In this document: positions 1 to 14,300 of the stretch, one piece after another
Layout of the letters: every line of letters begins with the position of its first letter
How positions within the stretch are numbered: the first letter of the stretch is position 1
NCBI RefSeq assembly: GCF_964340395.1
Contig: NC_135553.1
Span: 16,488,501-16,552,500 of the forward strand
Source: Glandiceps talaboti
Taxonomy: Eukaryota > Hemichordata > Enteropneusta > Spengelidae
DNA: 64,000 nucleotides
Direction: 5' to 3'
Notes under the pieces: model-generated
Seen by the model: only the letters and a program-made list of their open reading frames with translations
What the model was told of the DNA's origin: nothing
The model's database searches: none
Position numbers and translations under genes: made by a program

Positions 1-248
1 TCTCAATGATAAACATCGACCATGTCTTTGCACCACAGTTCACAATAATTGATAAGAGAAAAAATTAGGTGTTCGGAGAGCATTTGTCACATCCTTTCCT
101 TTGTATGCATTGTATTGTGTGATGATGACTGTATTTTCAAAACTGATACCGTTCAACTGTGAATCCTAGCCACGACCTTGACATATCGTGAATCCCTACA
201 ATGGATTGACCGGCTATTAATCTCTGTCTCTCCGTCTGTCTGTGTCTC

Positions 249-391
<143 letters not shown>

Positions 392-1776
392 ATGACAGTA
401 CATGTTATGACAGTCATTACATGGACAAACAACTTTATTTCGAAGGCACCCCTGACAGCTATTTCAACTGTTCAAGTTGCATATGGAATAGTTTCTCTAA
501 TTTCACCGTGTGTTTCTGGATGAGAACGGACATTGATGATACAAAACATACGATATTTAGCGTACAAAGCTTTAGCAATGACACCAACGTGATGGTCCTA
601 GCACACGAGTTTGAATTCTGCCTTATATTTGACTGCTCAGCTTCATTCATGAATGCCAATGATGGAGACTGGCATTTCATCTGTGTCACCTGGAGTGCAA
701 ATACCAATTGGTGGGAATTATTTATTGACGATCATTACATTTTCGGTTCAGTGCTGCCAGTGGGATACGATATATGGTTTTACTATGACTTAACAGTGCT
801 CCTTGGCAAATCTTCATCCGATGGTGTAGCTAGCTCATACCACCCCTACAGGGGATATTTATCATTCCTTAATTTTTGGGATCGCATCCTATCAACCCTG
901 GAGATGCAAGTAAGTGTATAAATGTTATCCAATTTAACTTCATACATTTGCTTCACTGGTAAAGTATTCTGCTCTGGAGCGCATTCTTGGTCAATGTACA
1001 TACACCATGCATACTGAAATACATTGCTGTGCTATATGCTATGCTATGTTGTGCTATGCTGTGCTGTGCTGTGTTGTGCTATGCTATGCGTTGCGTTGCG
1101 TTGCGTTGTGTTGTGTTGTGTTGTGTTGTGTTGTGTTGTGTTGTGTTGTGGTGTGGTGTGGTGTGGTGTGGTGTGTTGCGTTGCGTTGTATTATAATGTT
1201 ATACCATGTCATTTATGTTCTGTGTGGACTTATCAAAGTATACAATTCTTAATTAAAATTTACAAAAAAGAGCCGCATCGACCTTCTGGCTTATAGACAC
1301 AAAGACTATCGAATTAAATTAATACATAAATAAAATATATATAAATATCACATACGTCTCAGTCGTAAATGGTGGAATCAATGGAATATTTTTGTCACAT
1401 GACTAATGTTTGACATTAAAGTTGTTATTTTGTTTAGTTTTCAATATATCGCCTACAATAAAACAAAAAATGTACTTTCTCCCTCTATTTAAATTTGGCA
1501 AAGTCGCACAAAGAGAAGCACCACAATATAATGAAGGCGTGACGCGGCGTACACACAGTAGAAAACAACGAAAAAAATCAGATGTGTTAGTTGATAGTAT
1601 TACTGGAAATGATAACGAATTCTAACATTCAGCCGTTGTTTTTTCTCTCAAATTATAGACGTCGGCTACAGGTTGTGAAGGCCACTACTCTATCTGTGGT
1701 AATTTATTTTCATGGCCTTGGGACATGATATTTGCAACTGGAAACAACGTGTTTGTATCCATCAAGGACAATTGTG
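392..1776 (+). CDS. LamG/pentraxin-like module 1 (two exons)
   Basis: Exon 392-909 encodes a concanavalin-like jelly-roll domain. Visible marks are a start like MDKQLYFEG, a cysteine pair, the core [10 protein letters not shown], a central ELFIDDH strand and a closing segment like FLNFWDRIL. Exon 1659-1776 (118 bp) carries the last strands, with the motif ICGNLFSW and a final DNC. The pair enters and leaves in phase 1, so it can be duplicated without breaking the frame. The 3' splice site of the first exon uses a CT microsatellite of about 130 bp as its pyrimidine tract. The module probably binds extracellular ligands or matrix; no ligand can be named. Confidence 0.8.
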
Positions 1777-2754
1777 GTAAGTTTGGCATGTATAGAATAT
1801 GTAGATCAATGGTTTGCATAATTGCATGGCATGGCATGTTTTAATTAAAATTTATTGCATGATTTCGAGAAATACTTATAGACGAGCAGTCCTATTATTG
1901 CAAATTATGATAAATTTGGCATATTATTAATTTTTTTAAAAACACGTCAATACTTGATCTACTACTAAAAACTTCACTACGCACTCTCTTTCACTCTCAC
2001 GCTGTTCCATTACTCACATAATATTTTTCACTTATCCAGTTCCTCTATATTTTTTTGTATTTTCAGATTACTCTGGTTCATGTCATGCAACTCATTATAT
2101 GGACGAACAAATCTATTTGGATGGAACACCAGCGAGCTATATCTTCTGTTCAGATTGCATAGTTTCTAATTTCAGTGACTTCACTGCATGTTTCTGGATG
2201 AGATCCAACACTGATACGATACGCCAAACCATCTTTAGCGTTGAACATTCACAATTTACTGATGACGGTAATATTCATCTGATGCATAATTATTTCGAAC
2301 TTTGTATCAACTCAAACTGCTCTTGGACTTATATCGATGTCGCTGACGGCGACTGGCATTTCGTCTGCATTAGTTTCGAATCATTCTTCGGTGAATGGCA
2401 ATTGTTTATCGATGGCGATTTTCGATTCTACTCTATCATACAATCAGAGGCCAGTGTGTCGTTTTCCTCGGACTTAACACTACTACTTGGCAAGTATATG
2501 TCAGACAACTTGCAGAGCTCCGACAAGACTTACCATGGCTATCTTACATTCTTTAATATGTGGGATCATATCTTAGATAAAGGGGAAATGCGCGTAAGTA
2601 TGCGGATATCTTTTAGCTGTTTTAGTGAAAACTTTTTTGTGTGTCTGTCGGATCTGTCTTGTTAACATATACGTCGAGAATGTCCATCTTTTCTGAAAGC
2701 TACAGAAGACCCCTGTATAATCAATAACTAACTGTTCTTTTTAAGTATGGCTAT

Positions 2755-2785
<31 letters not shown>

Positions 2786-4946
2786 AAGATGATCGCTTTG
2801 TTAGCATATACATTTCTTTGACATATTATGTTATGCACGTATATTTATTCATTATAGGCTTCCATTCCGAGAAATAGCTAGTTAATTGCATTTAATATAT
2901 TTAAAGTCAATTAAATTCCAAGGTAAATTTGTTTATTTGATTCCCGTTATGCATACATAATGATTGTGTATTGTATTTCTGTACATCTAGACATCAGCTA
3001 GAGGTTGTGACTCCGACCATTCTATGTGTGGCAGTATATTCTCATGGACGTTTGACATGCACTATTCAACTTACTATAACATTACCGTATCCAGCAAGGA
3101 CAATAGTTGTAGTAAGTTTGAAATATTCATATGGACTGATCTAATCCAAGTACAATATATATAATACGTTTATGTACACGTAATATTTGTGACGTCATCA
3201 GTTAATATTTAAAGAACATTGACAATACGTATAACGTCATTTTATCTCGGGAGAGTAAAATATCCAGACCATATAAAATTAGTTATTATTCTATTTCGGT
3301 ATGTCTGTATTGTCAGTGGTGTAGATCTTGATGACTAGTATTATTACATGCCATGGGTCGCACTGTGCATATCAAATGGAAGACAGCATAGATCGAAACT
3401 ACATCAAAAGTGCGTTAAAAGTATCTCAAACTATACTTAACAACACTTGCTAATTTCTTTTTTAATCATGGTATGCAGTTACATTATGTATTTGTATTTG
3501 TATTTGTATTTGTATTTGTATTTGTATTTGTGTGTGTCTAATGTGTGTGTGTGTGTGTGTGTGGTGTTTGCAATATGTTCGTTTGTTGCACTGTTGCACC
3601 AGTCATATCTACTAGATTGACAAAATATTTCACGTTCATGTTACTCCAAATAACACAAGTCATGGAGAAGAAAAAAGTCACAAAATGTCCTCGTTTCTAT
3701 AATTGTGATAACAATTTGTGTACATGTAATTCTTGTTCGTCAAATATAGATGATACACGGATATGTACTGGAGACGAAACTATGGACGAAATGGTGTATT
3801 TCCAAGGACTTCATGACAGTTACGCCAACTGCTCAGATTGTATAGTACATGCTTTCACTGACTTCACCGTGTGTTTCTGGATGAAAACCAATAGCACCTA
3901 TCCAAGTCAAACCATTTTCAGCGTACACAATTCACAGAATGACAGTTTCGACCAGATCCAACTCTTACACGGAGATTTCGAACTTTGCATCGTTTCTAAC
4001 TGTTCGTCTTCGTTGACCCACGTCTATGACAGTGATTGGCATTTTATCTGTGTCTTTTGGAATTCTCAACACGTTATGTGGTACGTGTACATCGATGGTG
4101 TATTCGAAGCAGAAGCGTTTATATCTTCCGTAGACAATGTAACCTTTGACCCCACCCTGACAATTTTGCTTGGAAAATCCATATCTGACAACCTGCACTA
4201 CTCCAATAATAGTTTCCATGGTTACCTGACATTCTTTAATATGTGGGATACCATCCTACCTACCTGGTATCTACATGTAAGTACTGTTTTGTTGGTGTTC
4301 AGCATATACTAGGTTGATGGTTATTTATCACCATTCGAATTATCATTACTGAAAGCTTAAATTTTTGTGTTATTATGAATTTTCTCCCCTTTAAATCTCA
4401 ATGAAACTGATGGAAATAAATGTGGAAATAAGTCCGCCATGACTTTCATACCATAATCATTTGTATATCTGAGAATAGGTTGTGCTAAAATAAGTCAAAC
4501 AATGAAAACAGGACATCATCATTTCCATTTATTCGTACTTTTAAATCCACGACGTCTCCTTCACACAGACCAAAGCTGTTATTCCTTCCGCGACATTCTT
4601 GGACAGTGCCGCAAAAGAGGGTGTGGTTTACGACGATGCGACGTCAACTTGTCATACAGTATTTGACATCTGGTTTCCAAAGTAGTCTACATTCACCTAC
4701 AACGGCCGGGTCATGTTTGGATTTGTTTTCTTCGTTTTGTCTCAGTACAAGTATATTGATGCGATGAATTTACTTCATATAAATTTCTGTGTTTTGTAGC
4801 CTTCAGCTAAGGGTTGTGGTTATGCCTTCAGCATATGTGGGAATCTGTTTTCATGGACATCTGACATACAATCCTGCATGGGATATGACGTCTACGTTTA
4901 TACCAAAGATAACTGTGGTATGTACAAATGTTTGCTATGATATCGT

Positions 4947-5034
<88 letters not shown>

Positions 5035-8000
5035 ATGCATGCATGCATGCATGTATTCTTAGCGAGTTTTTTCAATTTATCGCTTTGATATATGACTTCG
5101 ACAACAGTGTCACCATGTGATTAGAACCAAGGAGGATAGTGGAACTGTGGGAGGTTAACATGGTTACCATATCATGAACATCGCTCTGTGAAATTGTAAT
5201 CTAAATTAATAGGGTTTGAATACGCAACTGTTATGATTGTTTTAGGGGTGGTGGGAAGAGCAAATATTCAAATCCCCACACGACTTGACTCTAGGCTAAT
5301 GAAGTGATTATTCTACCTAACTAATCAGAGCCGTCATAATGTAAGAGGACTGCAGCATGATCTATGTTTGAATTATTCTAAGTCTCAGCACCTAACTTGG
5401 TTAAAGACAGACCCCATTGATACATTGAGAAGGTATATGACGTGTACTTCAAAGTGTTCTACAAATGAGAATATAAATTGCAAAATATCAAAGATAATTT
5501 ATTTGACGTTTTGGAGAGATCAAATCATCACATAATGGAAATTATAGGGGTTTTATTATTTGACCTCCTAACATTATTCTTTTAATTACTATACATCACA
5601 TTGTGCTTTATCATTCACTTCATACAGATGTCACAAGTAATATCACACAACTAACATCACAAGATTTGACCATTCGGTATTTCTATCTCGGCAGGAGGAG
5701 AACATGAAGAAAATGGCAACTCGTTTACCATGCCACCATCTAGTCACGAAGGTTCCAGCGTACCTAGCATGGGAAACTCTAGCTATTACTCTGACATGCC
5801 ACTATCTAGTCACGAAGGTTCCGGTATACCTAGCATGGGAGACTCTAGCTATTACTCGGACTATAGCTCATACTCTGACATGCCACCATCTAGTCACGAA
5901 AGTTCCAGTTTACCTAGCATGGGAGACTCTAGCTATTACTCTGACATGCCATCATCTCGTCACGACGGTTCCGGCGTACCTAGCATGGGAGACTCTAGCT
6001 ATTACTCGGACTATAGCTCATACTCTGAGTTAAGCTCTAAGCCTACCTCCAGCTCTGTGTCTGAAGGGTCGGCACAAGGAGATCAACCGCTTTTGACCGG
6101 AGCTCCTTCTGGAGTCTATACATCTAGCCTTCCAACTACTTCTGCGGTTACTGTGCCAGCAACTAGCCAAATTTCCGGTTCACATACTAGTTATACAGGA
6201 ACGACCCAACAGTCCGAAAGCCCGGGGGTACAAACCACAACACAAAACCATTGGACAGATACAGAATCGGTGACGATAACTTCAAGCGATACAGCGACGT
6301 CTACCTTGTCTCAGAAAACTACTCAACATCACCATAAGACTGAAGTTACAACAACATCCGAGGTTACTACAGATGCGTTTACAACACAGGGTACCATTCC
6401 TGTCACATCTACACCTAAATACATAACGGCTTGCGTTACAAACCAAACAGCTTCTGAAAATTCACTAGTAAATACTGTGCCAACCAAAATGTCTCAGAAA
6501 ACTAGTCAACATCCCCTCAAGACTGAAGTTACAATGGAAACATCATCCTCAGTCACCACAGGTGCGTTTACAACTCGAGGTACCCTCACTGTCACATCTA
6601 CACCCAATATACAACGACTGACGTAAGAAACGAAATAACCTCTGACAATACACTGTCTTGTAAACACTATGCCAACTCAGGCTTATTCAGGTTATACAGA
6701 GTTGAATGTAATCAAACGTTAAAAGTGGCAAACGCAGTCTTTAAAGGAGGACTAACGTCATTCTACAAGATGTCAGTAACATATAATACAAACTAAGCAT
6801 AGCTATGTCAACACAATGTGGTTGAAGAAATACTTAGTCGTTACAACAAGTTCATCATGTCCATCAAATACAAATTGCTGGTCAATACAATGTGATCTTA
6901 GAAGTAATTAGATATGCACAGAAAGGCTTGAAAACCGGGACTGGCATTAGTATACCCTCCCCTCCCAAAAACCACAACAAAACAAAACAAAACAAAACAA
7001 ACCTCGTGTCATTTTAATTGTCATTTTTACATATCATATATGAATTTCTAATGAGTACTCTTGCCAGTTACTTGCTATGATTCAAATTTTTTGGAATAAG
7101 TGTACTATAAGAGTAACACGAAGAAACCACATACCATCAAGTTAAAGACAGTATCCCTTTGGTTTATCAAAAATGAACCCGGTCTTTGGTGTCATCATAT
7201 GTTAACAAAGAATTTGACACATAAGACGTTTGTATTTCGGAGTTAATGTAATTATTTATTTCTTGCTGCAAGAAACAGTTACTTGGTATTCCTGTAATTA
7301 AGCTATCGACATATTTACTAGAATTTGTGTGCCGTCAGATGGATAAATCACAAAGCATATATACTAGTTTTCCAATTCAAAAATTTAGACTAAGTTTCAA
7401 GTCATAATAGTTACATTGTAAGTTCAAATTTTTAAATGTTCGAAATTTATTTTCACCACGTACAAAAACGCAAAATACGGGACTAACTAAAATTGAAAGA
7501 TTTTTCTTTTTCTTTAATCTTTTGAAAAGCAATCATTAGTCAAACGTTATACAAACTCTGCTATAACGTTGAGGGCTGAAGGTGTAACACTGAAAGTGAC
7601 AATTTATAATGATTGATAATGATTAACTTTACGTTCTTGATTTTACTCCACATGACAATAGGTCTAACAACAGCTACTACTACCACTATATCTCCAGTGA
7701 CCACGACGAATAAACCAATCGAAGATACGTTGTCTGAATTAGACACCAAGGTATGTTCTGTGCGTTTGTCATATTATCTAGATTTCAAAATGTACATGTA
7801 CACAAACGTAAATTCTTGCGCGAAATATTAATCTTCACCGACTTAATTACTCCTTTGCAGATTGTATTATTGGTGTACAGTCATGTAATGACCGCAATGC
7901 AAGTGTCATCAACTGACACGCTTCTCAAAATATAAGCAGTGAATTTGTAGATTGTAGCGCCAACGCATTCGCAAACACGCTTTGCGTTATATTGATTTTT

Positions 8001-9993
8001 TGTACATTACAGAGTGGTTGACTTGACACGACAGTGGCAGAGCAACTATGGACAGCAAACACAGGCACAAACTACAAATATTATTTTGACATATTGATAT
8101 AGGCTATCAATGGTCGGTGATGTAATTACACTCAAAGTTAGAGTGGCGTCTGGAAAGTTTCCTCAAGTGGCTACACATTCAATTTCATTTTGTGTTTACA
8201 TCTTGGTTTACAGGATGACTCCATACATATTAACAACACTTGTGTAACTTACCACATTTTAGTTTGTGTATATCTTTATAATCTGTTGGTAGAGAGCACG
8301 TTTTCCGTAGTAATACCTCACGAGTGATTTTTAATGACTGTCATTTGTTGAGAACAAAATTCTAGTTACGTACGTAATGGAGTATTTTGCATATGTAATT
8401 TTCACATGCTGTAATGCAGTAAGCTTACACTTGGAATTGTTCTTACAAAAAACTTTCATAAACATAGGATATTAAAACTTTACGAGAATCAATGTTTCTC
8501 TGCTCACATGAAAATAACGAAATAACAATCTTTAGATTGAATTGAATTGAACTTTATTTGAGAACATAACAGAAAACAATAGCTAATAAAATAGCACCAA
8601 CGATACATATTTACAATAAACGGTATATGCTTCTGGTGAGGACAATGGATAGAGCCCACAAGGGACTAATCTAGTCCATGATCCTGACTAATGGAAAACA
8701 CCCCATAAACACCCACAAAAATCAGAAAACAGAAAACCAAGTCAATTGTGTAAAATATTTGATCTTAGTTTTGTCTTAAAGATATTGTTGTTTATTGCGT
8801 ATTCTTTAATGTAATGGGGGAGAGGGGAGGGAATTCCAGTGTTTCACAGCAGCGTATTTGAAATTGAATCGGCAAATCATGTGGTGTATATACTTGCGAG
8901 ACGCGAGTAGACTTGATCTCCGATTGGAAAACACATAGTCACACTGTCCTCATGTCTCTTTTACTTTGTAAAACAGGCTGAGAAATGTTCTAATGTGACA
9001 TCGTGCCAAGAGGTTCTCGACCAGTTGTCCAATGTACTAGAAGGCGAAGACACTGGTGACATAGATATTACATCAGTTGTTGGTCTTTTCAGCAAAGCAT
9101 TGCAGCCTGCTAGTCTGACCTCTTCAACTGTCTCAAATGAAGACAAGGTATCTGTTATTGAGGTACGTATTCTCAGCAAAGAACCTCCTAAAAGTCCAGA
9201 GAGATGAACATTGTATTTTATTTATTTATTTATTTATTTATTTACACAAAACAATGGTTTCCTACTTTTCAGTTCTTTAGTATATGCTTTTACAATCAAA
9301 TGTTCAAACTTCGGATTAATGTATGACTATTAAAATCTCACTGACTGTTGTGACTGTACGTGCAAGTATTTCAAGAGTTGTTTGCAAAATGTCACAAGTT
9401 TGTCTCCGCTTGAAGACGAACACAAATGTCAATTTGACACTAGCGGAAAAGAGCTTGACAAAGTACGGGTTTTAACAGTTGTCTGAATTTGTGATGTTCG
9501 TTCAAGATGTATATCCTGTCTGACTCTGTGACTCTGCTACTCTCTTTCGTCATTCCAAATAAAACAGTGATGAACGAATGTTGTGGAGTCACAGATTCAG
9601 CCAGTATAGAATCCAATAATCACGTGGTTAGATCATTGAGTGGTCATGGGTCAAGGGTTTTTGAAAAGTGTTGCTGACATTTTTGTCGTGCACGATCGAT
9701 CTAACCAAACTTTGTTAATATCACCAGGCTACCATGACAACAGCGAGTACTTTGGTAAATAGTAACCTGGCAACCCAGTGGAAGAATTCACAAAATACGG
9801 TAATTCAATTATATTGTTCTAAAGTTATCAAATTAAAATTTGGTGATAAACGTCATGTATACAAAGTATAGAGATTCAAAGCCAAATTGTGTCTGTGTGT
9901 CTGTGTCTGTGTCTGTGTCTGTGCATGTGTGTGTGTGCGTGTGTGTCTGTCTGTCTGTCTTTGTTTATTTGTGTGTGTATGTATGTATGTATG

Positions 9994-10024
<31 letters not shown>

Positions 10025-10717
10025 ATGTGTGCGTGTGCGTGTGCGTGTGTAATTGACTTTAAAAAAGAAATCGTACGTAGCTTCTGATTGAAACTTCTGT
10101 CACTCCCCACTCTCCTTGTAGTTTGGCCAGTTTAAATTGTTCCCTTCTAGGTCTAAGGAATTTTATCTGCTGATTTGAGATTTGGGTGGGGTGGGGGTCC
10201 GTAATGGTTCAGAGGGTCATATACGCATAATTTCCTGCATTTTTCAACCATGAATAAATCTATAAGAATTTCATTTCCTTGTTGAAAAGATGTTCTTTCA
10301 ATACAAATAGCATATCAGCTTAAATAGTTTCCTTAAAGTGTATACAGTTATACAGTGTTTGTTAAGTACATATATATAATGTATCAAACTATCACACGGT
10401 TTTTCACAACCCTATTCGAATTTTGCAATTATGTCATGTGCCTGTATCTACTTCTATATAAACCAGGGTAGTGATGTGGATGCTTCCCCTGTCAACGACC
10501 TTATTATTGCCATGGATACGTTTACAGAAGGGATCATGACCTTTGTTAGCAATGAACCCAATGTCACAATCACTATCCAGACAGACAATATAGGTACGTA
10601 TATTTTGTGACCAAAATGATGCAAGCATATGAATTATGTATATGAGCTGGATAATGTTTTCTTTGACAGAGATATTCAGAGATATAGGTAGACAGACAGA
10701 CAGACAGGCAGGCAGGC

Positions 10718-10750
<33 letters not shown>

Positions 10751-10821
10751 TACAGACAGACAGACAGACATACAGACAGACAGATAGAGACAGACGGATA
10801 GACAGACAGACATACATACAT

Positions 10822-10912
<91 letters not shown>

Positions 10913-11300
10913 TAGATAGGCAGGCAAACAAACATGCAGTTAGGCAGACAGACAGACAGACAGTAAATAAAAAAATTAATTAATTAATAAAAACGTGCAG
11001 ATAAATATATCGGATAACCAGATATAGACAATAGGCGAACAGACATATAGACATTTTTCCTATTCCAAGTAGTGATACTTTGAATAATGTCTATTGGTTA
11101 GTAATAATACATTCGTAAAATAACCTCCTAAACTTTGTTGCATATAAGCACTCCTAGCAACGAACATTGACGTTCAAAAAGCGGGAAACCAATCCATACT
11201 GGTTGGAACAGATGACAAATGTGAATTGCCAACCAATCTATGGAGTGAAGCTGGTAAGCGATAGAACACATCACGTGATAAATAGACAATCTTAACTCTG

Positions 11301-11392
<92 letters not shown>

Positions 11393-14300
11393 ATCTCTAT
11401 CTGTAAATGTGACGTTGGAAAGTTATGTACCAAATGATAGAATTCACCACTTAAAACACTCAAGTATACTTTCAATTGCCCTCTAATATCGACTCAGATA
11501 TTGCAGTGAAATAACATTTCATTCTTCCATGGCCAGTTATTTAATAAACAAGGACACTAAATAAACGACTGGTTCTTCTTCGACAGGTGTTACCAATGTC
11601 TCGGTGGTTATAATACATTATCGAACACTTGCTGAACTTTACTCGTCATCGTCCAATAATGTGAGTAGTGACGTCATCTCCCTATCAGTGGCGCCATTAC
11701 CACAACCACCCTTTGCAGAAGACATCGTTTTGACATTCGAAGCCACGCAGGTAAAATAAATGAACTACATTATATATGGTTATTATACTACTGTACAATA
11801 ACCATAATCACTTGTGCTCATTTATGATATGTCATAGAACGCAAATAAATGGTCGATAATTGCGACTTATATAGTCGATCCAAATTTGCAAGGTTCAATA
11901 TAGAACTTCTTTTGGGTTACCCAACCCTTGGCAGTGCGCGCACGGTGTGCATTTTCGATCAATTCTAAAAGCAACTAACCGGAAATTGCGAATACTTATT
12001 TGTTTGTTATTAATATTATCACCTCACAAATAAAAGTTTTTGGAATGAATGTACTTTATCTTTGAATTTGTATTGCGTTCAAAAGGCCGCATGATCACGT
12101 GACTGGATTACAACTTTTTACAAACTAACAGATGAATATTAATACTAATGTGTTGCCCTTTGCAAAAAAATAAGTTGCCTTCAAACTCGTTTTACCAAAA
12201 GAAGAGAACTTTAAAATGCACTAATAGTATTCCATTGAAATAACTCACCTTTCTTTGCTTCATTCTAATACGTATTTTTGAAATAGGTAAACCATAAATG
12301 CAATGAATGTCATTCCTTAGTGATTGCAGAAACCAATGGCTGTACAGTATCAAATAAAATGTCTCAACATAACAGTTCATCCACAATATTAAATGCACAG
12401 TATACATGTATTTTTTGAAAAGAATTATGTAGCTATGTTTCTTCTTCACAGAATACCACGGGTGAATTAGAATGCGGACATCTCAATTATTCCACAAATT
12501 CAAGGTAAATTACCAGATACGCTCTGCCATTATATTTTGAATTTAAACGCCAACCAAATTACAAAGTCTTTAAAGTATTACGTCAAGACTTAAAAATGTT
12601 ACGTCAAGTCTTTAACATATTACGTCACAGTCAAAGTAGTACTTTACCCATAGTTCCAAAGGTTCATTCATACAAGACCACTCATCGAGCAGGATAAATT
12701 ATGTTCTGTACCCATTATAATCATATAGATTGTATTTAACTGTTGTCTATCGTACCACATTTCATTTTTGATGACACCACTGTTCCATCTGTTCTTCACA
12801 TTTTAGACGACCTAGCAGTAAACATTTCATGTCATTTGTTTTCTTATTGCAACCCCCAATTTGTGTTGACCGAAAGTCAGTCGCAGATTTTACAAAGCAA
12901 AATTTTATCTCTGGAAACAAAAAATAACATTAATTTGAGTGAGAAGAAAGGATAACATAATTATGAAACTTCGTTACTTTACCAACAAATCATCAATTTG
13001 CACCAAAGTAAACTCCCCCTCCCCCCCCCCCCCCAAGAAAAAGAAAAAAAAACACATTTATGATATTAAACAACAAATGTTTATCTGTAATGTTTTCACA
13101 GTGCATGGGAGACTGGTGGTTGTCAAACCACTCCGTCCAGCGATGGTCACGTGATTTGTCGATGCAATCACATGACCAATTTTGCCCTGTTGATGCAGGT
13201 TACTGACGTACAGGTAAAGTGTTATATCTCCGTTTGTACCAAAAAACTGTTATACAAAGTTATTTCTTTTGAAAGAAATTCTTGTTTTTCCTATGCTCGC
13301 ACATATTTCAATTTGAGTTCAGATTGTAACCAGAGGACCATAGACAATGATAAAATCGTTACAAATTGTGTTGTGTGAAATGAACAAAACGACATGATAG
13401 ACATCTTTACTTGATGGGGCTAATACTTGTTTTAAATGATTTGTTTAGATTTCTGACGTGGATTCATTGCTGTTGTCGTGGCTGACACGGGTTGGTTCAG
13501 TTGTGTCACTGATATCTTTACTTATAACGATTGTAGTGGTCATCTTGGTCAGGTTTGTACACATCATATCAAAATATAGATAAACAGAGGTAACCGCAGC
13601 TTTTATGCTAATGTTACCTATATAGTCATATGTGCAACTTCAGTGGTCATGTGACTATATGGTATTATATTACACGCGACAAGTGCTATACGACTGTTAG
13701 ATATATACACTTCTTTTCTTTTTGGGGAGGGGGACATTTTAGTTCTAATCCTACAAATACTTTTAGGGGGTAGGGGTGGGAGGTCTTAGGCCTAAGGATA
13801 AGAATTTAGTGGGGTTTTTTGAATCCTACATTGAACTATTGATCTCGCCCCTTATATATCTAGAGTGACATAACTCTTTACAAACAACTTTACAAAATCC
13901 ACACCATATGTCAAAACTTAGTAGATGAATTATGTCTGTCCCCTAAAAATCTACAATCAAAACGGTGAAACAGGTTACTTTAAGCCAGTATTTTGACTTT
14001 GCCTGAGATCCGACGACGACGACGACGACGACGATAACGAATCTTTGCAGTTGATATTTTAGTTTGCTATCCTACATTGAACTTTTGATCTCGACCCTAA
14101 CACTGTTAGATCAATAGCGATTTACTGGTTGACTATAATTGTTTTACTGAATTTTCTTTAAACGTTATGCATTTTACAGGTTGAGTTCTGAACGTGCTGT
14201 TATTCTTCTCAATCTTTGCTCGTCTTTATTTTTGGCTCAGCTGTTGTTCTTGTTAGGAATTAAAGCAACACGGCCCGAGGTAATGTTTTCAAACGTTTTC

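Noticed and set aside
987-1296. Three overlapping Cys/Leu/Val-rich frames
   Set aside because: Pentanucleotide repeat keeps all frames open; no domain or splice context.
5704-6033. 109-codon frame overlapping the stalk exon
   Set aside because: It is the shifted frame of the in-phase tandem repeats. The 5730 frame fits the splice phase and continues far beyond the repeats.
7861-7935. Possible GPCR exon after a TTTGCAG acceptor
   Set aside because: The phase-0 reading runs to a stop after 24 codons with no donor. Joining 7750 directly to 8977 keeps phase and family context.
10434-10983. Cys/Leu/Ser/Val and Asp/Arg/Gln/Thr-rich frames on both strands
   Set aside because: Artefacts of the ACAG tetranucleotide tract.
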